DNA of 64,000 nucleotides from Goleter apudmare HA4340-LM2 (GTDB taxonomy: Bacteria; Cyanobacteriota; Cyanobacteriia; Cyanobacteriales; Nostocaceae), in contig JAHHHF010000077.1 of NCBI GenBank assembly GCA_019359495.1, positions 84,763 through 148,762 of the forward strand, written 5' to 3'. The notes beneath the pieces were generated by a model, which was not told the DNA's origin, searched no databases, and saw nothing but the letters and a program-made list of their open reading frames with translations. The number at the start of each line of letters is the position of its first letter. Position 1 is the first letter of the stretch. Below, one piece after another: positions 31,901 to 39,483 of the stretch. Both the position numbers and the translations under genes were made by a program.

Positions 31901-31921
31901 AGACTTGGTCACAAAGTTTAA
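28901..31921 (+). CDS. Transporter-like membrane domain fused to HEAT repeats
   Basis: The 1006-aa product has about 12 hydrophobic helices in residues ~30-440, in an arrangement like the MFS/ATP:ADP-translocase (TLC)-type transporters, e.g. LPLVYIASAVMGIGLVFLY, RSGIHASYLAVIIVFLLRLW and RTYPLISSGLLVADVISGF. Residues ~460-1000 are soluble helical repeats of the HEAT type, with units such as NSLVRATAAALLLRQGTPMQ, DGSLRVRCAVLEMIAATRLE and TGFVREAAIAYLSMVSRR. HEAT repeats bind proteins, so this may be a transporter regulated or scaffolded by a partner, or a membrane receptor. The substrate is unknown. No frameshift. A ferritin-like gene follows in the same direction. Confidence 0.8.
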   Translation: MELKNQWFAANRGIQARLLRWVNLRPEESERTWMMFAFYTTVSVGLRWSEDSTVALFLDEYGADPLPLVYIASAVMGIGLVFLYSWLQKIFPLRWVIVAIAPCMVAPLILLVLLRSGIHASYLAVIIVFLLRLWVDALYVVNDLNTSIVANQLFNIREIKRTYPLISSGLLVADVISGFSLPWLLEFVKLNKVILIACVVIIVSSGILFYLSHHYREAFPDAPQRLISQEQASRHRRLEVPLKRYTYYLFAFVGLLQVIGLLIDFQYLRELKSNFGDRDLASFLGLFGGIVGLCELLTQWFFSSRLIERIGVFFAAALLPVIVGFIIPGAIALLNLFPGMQVQGFFWGLVMLKFCDELLRYTFVMSSGPVLYQPIPERIRSRMQTLSGGTAEAIATGLAGLAILLTLFFSGHFIPESLQKWVFIAETVLVAGICLKVVLILRSRYVDLLVLSADRGELSATNVGLRLLKQGVVKALAEKGSAADKRSCIELLAQIDPQGAVEVLAPLLVKLPSDLQRQSLEVMLMGNVNPIYLPAVRPLLDQSSGTISTEVFALALRYVWLAEPHPNLALLEEYLHPRQNSLVRATAAALLLRQGTPMQKVAATKTMRWMLTHKQERERVNGVRALREAVYLQALRIHIPNLLQDGSLRVRCAVLEMIAATRLEDYYSALLAALYYKSTRTTAMRALVQLENEALEMLVQLATNVYKPEVVRMYAWRTVGQISTPEAIDCLWQYLETSWGNTRYHILRSLLKIHKQPEISSFQDRFYESRVETFIEQELKFLGEIYAAYIDFTTQKTGMDDASENIVTVGELLQRALLELELDVKERLLLLLKLLYSPEKMQAATFNLRSDSGMNLARGLEILDHTVNLPVKSLLLNILDRRSHQDKLYLLVEAGLVEYQQMSVSDRLRRLLTQANLLSDWCLACCFHFAHVTRTRLSISEIVVTLRHPTGFVREAAIAYLSMVSRRVLLELLPQLHKDQHPLVIAQVKALMKKHQLQNYRLGHKV

Positions 31922-32031
31922 AAAAGACCGTTACCATCACTCTTGACTTTTTGGGTGACTCAGTGACGCCACAGCAATGCCAGCCGATTAAGTTAAAATT
32001 TAAAAATAAATTTTATAAAACTTAACAAACT

Positions 32032-32937
32032 ATGGCAGTTACTTACCCCCGGAAATTTCAGAATGCTTTGAGTGCAAGGGACATTTTAAAGCAGGTAGTA
32101 CGCGATCGTGAAATTCATTTGATTACCCTCAACCGATACCGCTACAGCGAACAACGTAGCTGTAAAGACCTCACAAATCTAATTGAACAACTAGATGGAC
32201 AGCCACCAGAATTAGTGAGGGAATTGTCTCACCATGTATCTGATGAAGCTCGTCATGCGATGTGGTTGACTGATTTGTTAGTGGAATTGGGAGCTAATGT
32301 CGGTAAGCCACCTGGTTCATCTTACATAGATGAATTTGAAAGGCTACTCGACCACGAACACCAAGATCCAGCGACAAACCTTGATGATTTCGTGATTTCT
32401 GTTCTCGCTGCCATTAACATCACTGAAAAACGAGGCTGTGAGTATTTCTCAGCCCACATTTATGCCCTCAAACAAGCACCGCAAACTGAAGAAAACATCA
32501 AAATTCAAGCCACCATTGCCCAAATTTTGCCAGAAGAAGCCGGGCATGTCCGTTGGGGAAACCATTGGCTAGCAAAACTAGCAGAAAAAAGTCCAGAAAA
32601 TCGACAAAAAGTATTGCAAGCCAAGAGCAAGTATGCGGCAATTGAGCAAGCAGCCTTTGAGTCCGGGATGGATATCACCTTGGGAGCAGAACTGCGACGT
32701 GTTGCCAATCTGGTGGAAGTAGCAAATAACATGCCTCTTTGGCAACGTCCCCAATACTTGATGGAGCGTTTACCAGAAACTTTGCTCGCCCCTGAATTAC
32801 AATTCACCAGAATTCGGGCTGCACAAAGAGCTTGGCAGCGAGATCCTCAAGCATTTATGGAGAAGTTTGTCCCAATGTTCCTCAACGGTATTAAACGCAA
32901 GGAAAACAACGGTAAACAAACAACAGTTTCTAAATAA
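32032..32937 (+). CDS. Ferritin-like domain protein
   Basis: The 301-aa product is almost wholly helical and has two metal-binding-type E...EXXH motifs: LSHHVSDEARHAMWLTDLL and ILPEEAGHVRWGNHWLAKL. This is the signature of ferritin-like di-iron carboxylate proteins, which may oxidise a substrate or handle iron. It lies 110 bases after the HEAT-repeat protein gene on the same strand, possibly in one operon. The specific reaction is unknown. Confidence 0.78.
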   Translation: MAVTYPRKFQNALSARDILKQVVRDREIHLITLNRYRYSEQRSCKDLTNLIEQLDGQPPELVRELSHHVSDEARHAMWLTDLLVELGANVGKPPGSSYIDEFERLLDHEHQDPATNLDDFVISVLAAINITEKRGCEYFSAHIYALKQAPQTEENIKIQATIAQILPEEAGHVRWGNHWLAKLAEKSPENRQKVLQAKSKYAAIEQAAFESGMDITLGAELRRVANLVEVANNMPLWQRPQYLMERLPETLLAPELQFTRIRAAQRAWQRDPQAFMEKFVPMFLNGIKRKENNGKQTTVSK

Positions 32938-33424
32938 TTTGTAATTGAGAATAGCCTACAACGTTAACGTAATTCGTACTTACAACCTTAATTACGAATT
33001 ACGAAACCTCTTGAAAGATAGCAGGGACTAAGGAAACTCCAAAAAATAAATTATCCGGCAAGCAGCGAAAAGCGATGAAATATCTGTGTTACCGAAAGTC
33101 AGTGGAAGCCTTGCCTCTACCCAGATAAATATTTTTCAAATTGGCAGTCCCTAAAAACACAGTAGTCACTTGACGAGTTGGTGATGCGATGAATACAGGC
33201 AGTTTACTGGCTGAAGATGGTAAACGCAAAAGTTTATACGGACTATATATACAGAGCTTACGGATGAAATACTGAGCAATGCTGAGAATTTCTATGTGTC
33301 GGCTTATATATATATACTAGCGTACTATGTAAAGCAATGTTAAAGATAACACCTTGACTGACTGTACTTAAATTACCTTGTCAACAGTTTTGCTACCTCT
33401 CAAAACGGTGTTTTATCTGGGTCT
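32938..33424. other. Spacer downstream of patX, nothing assigned
   Basis: About 490 bases between the convergent ferritin-like and patX genes. It has an AT-dinucleotide run (TATATATATATA, about 33305-33316) but no coding frame. A small RNA cannot be excluded. Confidence 0.4.
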
Positions 33425-33661
33425 TTAAATAGTAGGATGGGTCTTACCAGAATATTCCATCAACTCCCGACGTCCACTACCACGGTGAGGTACAGGCCTT
33501 TCCGGCTGGTTGGACTTAGGCTTAGGCCTGGCGGAGAGCAAATGTTCTGACCCAGAATTAGCTAACATTTGAGAGGACAAGTGATTAACCATTGCTTGGT
33601 AGTCAAAAGCCAGAGAGCCGAACACCAAACTCGATGCTAGAAGTGAAATGGCAACACGCAT
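33425..33661 (-). CDS. patX: PatX-type RGSGR peptide precursor
   Basis: The 78-aa product begins with a hydrophobic export signal (MRVAISLLASSLVFGSLAF) and ends with a basic/Pro-rich region containing the pentapeptide RGSGR at residues 60-64, inside PVPHRGSGRRELMEY. RGSGR is the active motif of PatS and HetN, which bind HetR and block heterocyst formation; an exported precursor with RGSGR near its C-terminus and a preceding His matches the PatX family of filamentous cyanobacteria. The TCCGGA promoter box upstream supports this. hetR lies 11 kb away. Short length makes homology alone weak, but motif, signal peptide and promoter agree. Confidence 0.85.
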   Translation of the reverse strand: MRVAISLLASSLVFGSLAFDYQAMVNHLSSQMLANSGSEHLLSARPKPKSNQPERPVPHRGSGRRELMEYSGKTHPTI

Positions 33662-33718
33662 AGCAAATGTTTATTTTTAAACTCTTCAATTCACTACTAC
33701 TGAGTTTTTATTACTGCA

Positions 33719-33724
33719 TCCGGA
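33719..33724 (-). promoter_or_regulatory. DIF-type promoter box upstream of patX
   Basis: TCCGGA lies 58 bases upstream of the patX ATG. This hexamer is the -35-like consensus reported for differentiation-induced (DIF1, nsiR1-type) promoters in Anabaena, which fire early in cells committed to become heterocysts. TAGTAG follows at a 19-base spacing as a possible -10. The hexamer is its own reverse complement, so strand is set by context. Confidence 0.6.
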
Positions 33725-33771
33725 TATTTTCTTAAAAAGTAGTTTTTTTTACTGAACATCCCACACTTTGA

Positions 33772-35538
33772 TTATTCTTCGACATATTCGACTAGTAACC
33801 AATTACCAGCAGGATTCAAACGACCCCAAATTTTTAGCAATTGCTGATTTGATAAGGTTTGTAGGTGCTGATCAACATGCGATCGCAAAGTCACAAGTTG
33901 CCAAGTTTGTTTTTGAGGTGTCTGGGGTGCAGTGATGGTAAATGTGTAATCCTGCTGATCTTGGCGCTGGAAAACCCCTGTGAAGCAATTACTAGTCCGT
34001 AATAATACTTGTTTTCTATTTAAGTGTAAGTACTGGGTTAAGGCAGCATAAGGGCTATAGCCATTGATGGGGTATGATTCTGGGTTGTCTAGGTAATACA
34101 TTTGCCATTGCAGCCAATCAGGACTATCAGGCAACAAATTAAACAACGGTATGAGAGATGCAGGCGATCGCTCATCTGTTAACAAAGCTGTTTGCAATGC
34201 CCTCACAGGTAAATCCCTGGGTTGACAATTCAACTCAATGCACATAGCCGCAGCCATTCCCGCAGCTTGACCAATACCCATCACCACAGGTTGTAATCTA
34301 GTCGCCCCATTGGCAATATGGGAGACAGAAATATTCTTTTCACACACCAAAAAATTATCTATTACTTCAGGAACAAGGCAACTGTAGGGAATAGTAAAAG
34401 GAGTTCCCGTCCAACGTCCCCCCCATCGGATAGATTTGGGTTGTAGCGCGAATTTGTACCCAGGATAGTGATGATCGTTGGCGTAATTACCAATTGCAAT
34501 GGTGTCAAGATGCAAAGATGCCACCTGACCCCCAGTCATAGGTAAAATATCCTGTTCACGGACAGTAGTTAATCCCACCAAGCGGCGACTTTCCCGATAA
34601 TAGGGATGCAGGGCAAATGCTGTAGGTTCACAGGGAAAAACTCCTGTTGCCAAACCATAACGCCGACCAAGGTGATTTTGGATGAAATGGGCGAAATTTT
34701 GGCTATGCCAACGACATTCTTGAATAAATTCACTCCTGGATACTTCCGACTCTATCAAACGCTGTAAACCTTCACTGTAATCATTGCCACAGATAGGCCA
34801 GTTCATCATCAATAGACCCCCTGGCAAGCGTCCGTAATTCATAAACGTCTCTGCACCGTAGCCATCCCAAGCCCCGGCAAATAGAGAAGGGTTATAGTAA
34901 GGGGCAACAGGAATTTCTGGGGCGACATCTGCACCAAAATCTTGCATGATTACCACCCCGGTGGGTGCTTGTACAGGATACTTTGATGTGAGAGAATTAA
35001 AATTTGCCGGGGCGCTCGCTTCTCCCCACTCAGACTGTAATTCCCAGCCCCAACGGTAAGGTATCTCCCCCAAAGCCAATAAATCGCCTAATTCTGTGCC
35101 ATCGAGAATAATTTTGGCGTTCACAGTAAAATCGGCAAATCTCACACCAGTTACAGAATTGCCCTGATGTAACACCTCTAAAGGCACTCGTCCATGAATC
35201 CATTGTAGATTTGGTAACTCCTGCACCCAATCAGCAAAAATTTTCGCCCCTATTCGCGGATCAAAACTAAAGAAACTCACCCAGCTGTGATCTAATCCTT
35301 CTGGCTGTCGGTGCTGTAATTCCTGCAAAAACGCACCCCACAACCCTGTCTGCCAAGCTTCTAATTCATTCCCATCGGGTACAGAAACACCCGCAGCAGT
35401 CAGCATTCCCCCCAACCAAAGAAATTCACTCACCAGCATAGTTTTCGCACCCCGCCGCGCCGCTTGGATAGCCGCCGCCGTACCGCCTACTCCTCCACCA
35501 ACAACTAAGACATCAGTTGTATATATCTGATTAACCAT
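33772..35538 (-). CDS. FAD-dependent oxidoreductase
   Basis: The 588-aa product opens with a Rossmann dinucleotide fold (TDVLVVGGGVGGTAAAIQAA) whose GxGxxG-like glycines bind FAD, followed by LWLGGMLTAAGVSVPDG. The middle and C-terminal parts (FTIPYSCLVPEVIDNFLVCE, VVMGIGQAAGMAAAMC) match the FAD-dependent oxidoreductase family that includes fumarate-reductase-like and glucose-inhibited proteins of unknown substrate. No signal peptide. It shares a strand with the TetR gene upstream and may be that regulator's target. Confidence 0.85.
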   Translation of the reverse strand: MVNQIYTTDVLVVGGGVGGTAAAIQAARRGAKTMLVSEFLWLGGMLTAAGVSVPDGNELEAWQTGLWGAFLQELQHRQPEGLDHSWVSFFSFDPRIGAKIFADWVQELPNLQWIHGRVPLEVLHQGNSVTGVRFADFTVNAKIILDGTELGDLLALGEIPYRWGWELQSEWGEASAPANFNSLTSKYPVQAPTGVVIMQDFGADVAPEIPVAPYYNPSLFAGAWDGYGAETFMNYGRLPGGLLMMNWPICGNDYSEGLQRLIESEVSRSEFIQECRWHSQNFAHFIQNHLGRRYGLATGVFPCEPTAFALHPYYRESRRLVGLTTVREQDILPMTGGQVASLHLDTIAIGNYANDHHYPGYKFALQPKSIRWGGRWTGTPFTIPYSCLVPEVIDNFLVCEKNISVSHIANGATRLQPVVMGIGQAAGMAAAMCIELNCQPRDLPVRALQTALLTDERSPASLIPLFNLLPDSPDWLQWQMYYLDNPESYPINGYSPYAALTQYLHLNRKQVLLRTSNCFTGVFQRQDQQDYTFTITAPQTPQKQTWQLVTLRSHVDQHLQTLSNQQLLKIWGRLNPAGNWLLVEYVEE

Positions 35539-35608
35539 CTCTGTACCTCACTGCTGTTTCGACATTGTCGCTAGTGAAGTTGACATCCGACAAGCTAAAT
35601 GGTTCTTC

Positions 35609-35642
35609 AGATCCGCGACTTCTTCAAAAAAGTCGCGGATCT
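35609..35642. repeat. Perfect 13-bp stem hairpin
   Basis: AGATCCGCGACTT (35609-35621) and AAGTCGCGGATCT (35630-35642) pair perfectly around an 8-base loop between the TetR stop and the FAD gene. It may end the tetR transcript or be a dispersed repeat. Confidence 0.6.
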
Positions 35643-35656
35643 CTAAGCCTTAATCA

Positions 35657-36310
35657 CTAATGCAACAGTCTATTAGGTGGTTGCACACCTGCCAATATCA
35701 AATCCAAGGCTTGTTGGACATGCAATTCCAACATCTGCTTACCCAACATTCGCTTACCAGGGAACAGATGCTTCATCCCTTCGCGACCTATAAAGTAGAA
35801 CACACAGATACCAATGATATTATTGGCAGTGAATCGGGCATCGAGGAAGCGAAAGCTACCATCAGCAACACCCCGGTCTAGAATTGCTATTAATTGTGCA
35901 TCGATGCTGCCGATGTTTGCCCGCTTATAATACTCACCTTGATTTTGCAGCGCTTCATAACACATAATTAGCGGCCAGTGAGGATTGCTAACTAAGTTAG
36001 CTAAAAGACAACGCACAAATTGTTCTAGGGCGGTTTGAGGCGGTAACTGTTCCAGGGAAAGTTCTTGTAAGGGGCGAAAATAAGTGTTGAAACCTCGTTC
36101 TAGCACTGCTTGATACAAACCTTCCTTACTCTGGAAATAGTAATAGATCATTGCCTTTGTGACACCTGTATGGGCAGCGATCGCTTCAATTCTGGCATTA
36201 GCCAACCCGTGCAAAGCAAATTCTGCAACGGCTGCGTCCAATATCTCAGTTTTAGTTGCCTCCGCATCACGAGTACTACGGACAACTTTAGATTTCGGAT
36301 TTGTAACCAT
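35657..36310 (-). CDS. TetR-family transcriptional regulator
   Basis: From the ATG at 36310 the product is 217 aa. The N-terminal helix-turn-helix is classic TetR: TKTEILDAAVAEFALHGLAN, then RIEAIAAHTGVTKAMIYYYF and SKEGLYQAVLERGF. The C-terminal domain, which would bind a small-molecule ligand, is not specific. The longer frame to 36379 adds 23 residues that are antisense to the monooxygenase remnant and is rejected. Its likely targets are itself and the FAD gene 119 bases downstream. Confidence 0.88.
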   Translation of the reverse strand: MVTNPKSKVVRSTRDAEATKTEILDAAVAEFALHGLANARIEAIAAHTGVTKAMIYYYFQSKEGLYQAVLERGFNTYFRPLQELSLEQLPPQTALEQFVRCLLANLVSNPHWPLIMCYEALQNQGEYYKRANIGSIDAQLIAILDRGVADGSFRFLDARFTANNIIGICVFYFIGREGMKHLFPGKRMLGKQMLELHVQQALDLILAGVQPPNRLLH

Positions 36311-36830
36311 AGGTAAAGGGCGGATGTATTGGTATGTAGCCTCTCCCGCACCAGAGGGAAAGCCATCAGTTGCTGACAAACCAGAACTGGCAGAAATGTT
36401 TCACAACTGGCCTGCACCCATCCCAGAATTAATTGCAGCCACAGATGCAGCTAATATTATCAAAACCGACCTTTATGACCGCCCACCCATTCCAAAATGG
36501 AGTCAGCAAAACATCACATTGCTTGGTGATGCAGCCCATCCCACCCTACCAACAATGGGACAAGGGGCGTGCATGGCAATTGAAGACGCACTAGCTGTGA
36601 CTCAGTGTTTGTTAAAACATTCAGAACCCACAGCCGCCTTCCGTCAATACGAATCAATGCGGCTACTGCGTACCAAAAAAATAGTCGAACAATCTTTATT
36701 AATCGGCAAAGTAGCGCGATTACAGAATCCTCTAGTTGCGGCGATGCGAAATACATTCATGAAATTTTTGTCACAACAATTTGAGAAGGACTATAAAACC
36801 CTCCACGCTTACAAAGTCACGGTTTATTGA
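36291..36830 (+). pseudogene. 5'-truncated FAD-dependent monooxygenase
   Basis: The frame FGFVTIGKGRMYWYVASPAP, then DLYDRPPIPKW and ITLLGDAAHPTLPTMGQGAC is the C-terminal half of a flavin monooxygenase of the UbiH/PHBH or zeaxanthin-epoxidase-like group (GDAAHP is the second FAD motif). The N-terminal half with the first FAD motif is missing; left of ~36290 the same frame runs antisense through the TetR gene. It is the remnant of a recombination, and its left end overlaps the first codons of tetR on the other strand. Confidence 0.8.
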
Positions 36831-36917
36831 GAGAATCAACTTGTTGCGTTTATTGCGTTTGTGTAGTGTGTACTATATGAGAATAGTTTACCATTCAACA
36901 ATATCGCCAGGAGTCTC

Positions 36918-37370
36918 ATGTTAAAGCAAAATTCATCCCTGGAACCTATCACATCTCCAGAAGCAGAAAAGCAATCAATCCAAGAACTGGAACGCATACT
37001 CAAAGATGAAGATTTGCCAGCGAAATTAGTCACAACAAGCGGTGAACAAATTACAATTCCTGACTCTGTGTATCAAGTACTACGTACAGTTGTCCATGCA
37101 ATGGCTTATGGTCATGTCATAAATGTAATCACCCAAAAGCCGGAAATGACGACACAGCAAGCGGCTAACTACCTCAACGTCTCACGTCCCTATCTGATTA
37201 AGTTACTAGAGCAAGGTGACATTCCTTACTTTCATATAGGTTCCCATCGCCGGGTGCATTTTGAGGATTTAAAGAAATATAAACAACAAAGAGATGCTCA
37301 ACGGAGAGAACTTTTAAAGCAGCTAATAGAACTGAGTGAAGAAGCTGGCTTGTACGATGCAAAAGAGTAA
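36918..37370 (+). CDS. Excisionase-type HTH protein, probable antitoxin of a PIN toxin
   Basis: The 150-aa product carries a MerR/excisionase-type DNA-binding domain in its second half (MTTQQAANYLNVSRPYLIKL, then IPYFHIGSHRRVHFEDLKKY), with an acidic helical N-terminus. Such proteins are paired with PIN-domain toxins in many bacteria, and here the PIN gene begins 7 bases after the stop. It probably neutralises the toxin and represses the operon. Confidence 0.8.
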   Translation: MLKQNSSLEPITSPEAEKQSIQELERILKDEDLPAKLVTTSGEQITIPDSVYQVLRTVVHAMAYGHVINVITQKPEMTTQQAANYLNVSRPYLIKLLEQGDIPYFHIGSHRRVHFEDLKKYKQQRDAQRRELLKQLIELSEEAGLYDAKE

Positions 37371-37377
37371 AATTACT

Positions 37378-37953
37378 ATGCCAAAAGTGATTTTGGATGC
37401 TTGTGTTTTATTTCCCATGTACTTACGAGACATCTTGCTTTCCACTGCTGAGGCTGGGTTATATCGACCTTATTGGTCACAAAAAATCTTAGATGAAGCA
37501 ATGGGGAACCTTATACGCAAAGGAAAAATATCTGTTGAGAAAGCAAGGAATTTGGAGGAGATCATCACAACAGCTTTTCCTGAAGCAATGGTTACAGTTC
37601 CTCTAGAAGTAGAAGAAATGATGACAAATGACCCTAAAGACCGTCATGTTCTGGCGGCTGGGGTAATAGCTCAAGCTAGTATTTTGGTGACTAATAATAT
37701 TACAGATTTTGATGTTCAGTCGTTGAACCCTTGGAATATGACGGCACAGACACCAGATGATTTTCTCAGTGACCTATTTGATAATTACCCTGAAGATATG
37801 GTGGAAGTAGTGCGTCAACAGTCTCAAAACTATAGAAAAACTCCACTGTCTGTTATTGAATTACTTGATTTATTGAGTAAAGTAGATGGAGCAAACTTAC
37901 CAAATTTTACTAGTAGAATTCGCTTTTTTGGACTAGGAGATAATCTAGTTTAA
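37378..37953 (+). CDS. PIN-domain ribonuclease, probable toxin
   Basis: The ATG at 37378 (MPKVILDACVLFPMYLRDIL) is preferred over 37336 because the PIN fold starts there. The 191-aa product has the acidic PIN residues: first Asp in LDACVLF, Glu in the DEAMGNL region, and Asp in TNDPKDRHVLAAG and TNNITDF. PIN toxins cut RNA. It is the second gene of a type II toxin-antitoxin pair with the upstream HTH protein and looks intact. Confidence 0.82.
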   Translation: MPKVILDACVLFPMYLRDILLSTAEAGLYRPYWSQKILDEAMGNLIRKGKISVEKARNLEEIITTAFPEAMVTVPLEVEEMMTNDPKDRHVLAAGVIAQASILVTNNITDFDVQSLNPWNMTAQTPDDFLSDLFDNYPEDMVEVVRQQSQNYRKTPLSVIELLDLLSKVDGANLPNFTSRIRFFGLGDNLV

Positions 37954-38054
37954 ATTACCTTCTTTATCTTGGACTGATGGAAATTTCTGAGTGATTAGCA
38001 TAAATTTAACCAGTAAATGTTACATCTAGTAACGTTGAGCGGTGAGAAACCAAC

Positions 38055-39101
38055 GTGAAAGCACAGGTATTTAGAGGCGTTAATCAACTTTCCTACGAAG
38101 AGATCCCAGTCCCGACTCTGGAACCCGATGAAGTGCTGGTACAGGTGCGGGTAGTGGGGTTGTGTCAATCAGATATTAAAAAAATTCGTTATCCCTTGTA
38201 TGAACCACCGCGCATTTTTGGCCATGAAACGGCTGGGATCATTGCCGCATTGGGTTCTGAGGTGAGAGGCTACGAAGTGGGACAACGGGTGGCGGTGATG
38301 CACCACATTCCCTGTATGCATTGTGCCTACTGCCTGAATGAAAATTATTCCATGTGTGATGTTTATAAGAATATCTCGACTACCGCCGGGTTTAACGCCA
38401 GTGGTGGCGGTTTTGCGGAGTATGTGAAAGTACCTGGTCATATTGTGCAAAATGGTGGGCTGATTCCGATTCCCGATGAGATTAGTTTTGAAGAAGCGAG
38501 TTTTGTGGAACCAACTAACTGCTGTTTAAAGGCAGTGAAAAAAGCCCAAATTGCCCCTGGACAAACTGTGCTGGTAACTGGTGCAGGGCCAATTGGGTTA
38601 ATGTTTGTGATGTTGGTGAAGTATTTCGGGGCAAGGGCGATCGCCACTGATCTCCTCCCTTCTAGAATTGAAAAAGCTCTCAATGTTGGTGCGGAAGCAG
38701 CTTTTAACGCCCGCGATCCTGATTTAGTTGCAAAAATTCATGCCCTGACTGGTGGGATGGGAGTTGATGTCACCTTACTAGCTGTCCCCAGTGATAAAGC
38801 TTTCTTTCAAGCCATCGACTGCACCCGTAAAGGTGGGAAAATCCTGTTCTTTGCCGAGTTCCCTGATGAAGTAGAAATTCCCGTTAACCCCAACATCCTC
38901 TACCGTCGGGAAATTGACCTCATGGGTAGTTACAGCTCATCCTATCGCCTCCAGAGCTTGTCTGCGGATATTGTCTTTAATCGCCGCATTGATGTTCAAG
39001 CTTTAATTAGCGATCGCTATCCATTACAAAATTTATCAGCAGCCGTAGAGCAAGCGATCGCCCCGACTCCAGAAACCTACAAAATTTTGATTTATCCCTA
39101 G
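38055..39101 (+). CDS. Zinc-dependent medium-chain alcohol/polyol dehydrogenase
   Basis: The 348-aa product starts at a GTG and is a medium-chain dehydrogenase/reductase. Catalytic-zinc residues are in VGLCQSD and FGHETAG; the structural-zinc cysteines are in CMHCAYCLNENYSMC; the NAD-binding motif is GAGPIGLMF. It resembles the threonine/sorbitol/L-iditol dehydrogenase group. Substrate unknown. No obvious operon partner. Confidence 0.88.
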   Translation: MKAQVFRGVNQLSYEEIPVPTLEPDEVLVQVRVVGLCQSDIKKIRYPLYEPPRIFGHETAGIIAALGSEVRGYEVGQRVAVMHHIPCMHCAYCLNENYSMCDVYKNISTTAGFNASGGGFAEYVKVPGHIVQNGGLIPIPDEISFEEASFVEPTNCCLKAVKKAQIAPGQTVLVTGAGPIGLMFVMLVKYFGARAIATDLLPSRIEKALNVGAEAAFNARDPDLVAKIHALTGGMGVDVTLLAVPSDKAFFQAIDCTRKGGKILFFAEFPDEVEIPVNPNILYRREIDLMGSYSSSYRLQSLSADIVFNRRIDVQALISDRYPLQNLSAAVEQAIAPTPETYKILIYP

Positions 39102-39225
39102 TAATGAGATGGGGGAGATGAGGAGGATGGGGAAAAGATGAATATTTAAGTTTTGAGTAGGAGCGAACAACGGTTCATACGTTTCAACTTAAGCCAGAAA
39201 TAGCATACTTATTGTGTGTTGTTCA

Positions 39226-39339
39226 TCCGCCCACCGTTAAAACGGCGGTCTCATAGCCTAAGTCCATTGAAATGGACTGACAATTCAGTCCTCTTTAGAG
39301 GACTTTTGCTATGAGACAGGGATTTTAATCCCTGGCGGA
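39226..39339. repeat. Palindromic MITE-like intergenic element
   Basis: The ends of this 114-bp segment pair over ~40 bases with mismatches: left TCCGCC...GTCTCATAGC...AAGTCC, right GGACTT...GCTATGAGAC...GGCGGA. Nested inside are smaller hairpins, including GTCCATTGAAATGGAC. It is a foldback element of the sort scattered in Nostoc genomes, in the spacer 39102-39483, which has no other assigned feature. Confidence 0.6.
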
Positions 39340-39483
39340 CGTGCGGTTTCACGTTAAGTTGACACCAATGACAACGGTTTGCCCTCACTCTGTCATAAAT
39401 GTGTATCATCAGCATTTGTTCGAGTTTCAAGGATCAACTGTCAGCCTCCAAGACTAAAACCTCATCTCCCCATCTCCCAAAAC

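Noticed and set aside
39301..39340. GGGATTTTAATCCCTGG near 39320, reminiscent of a cyanobacterial CRISPR repeat
   Set aside because: It occurs once, inside a palindromic element, with no regular spacing; no CRISPR array or cas gene is seen anywhere in the window.
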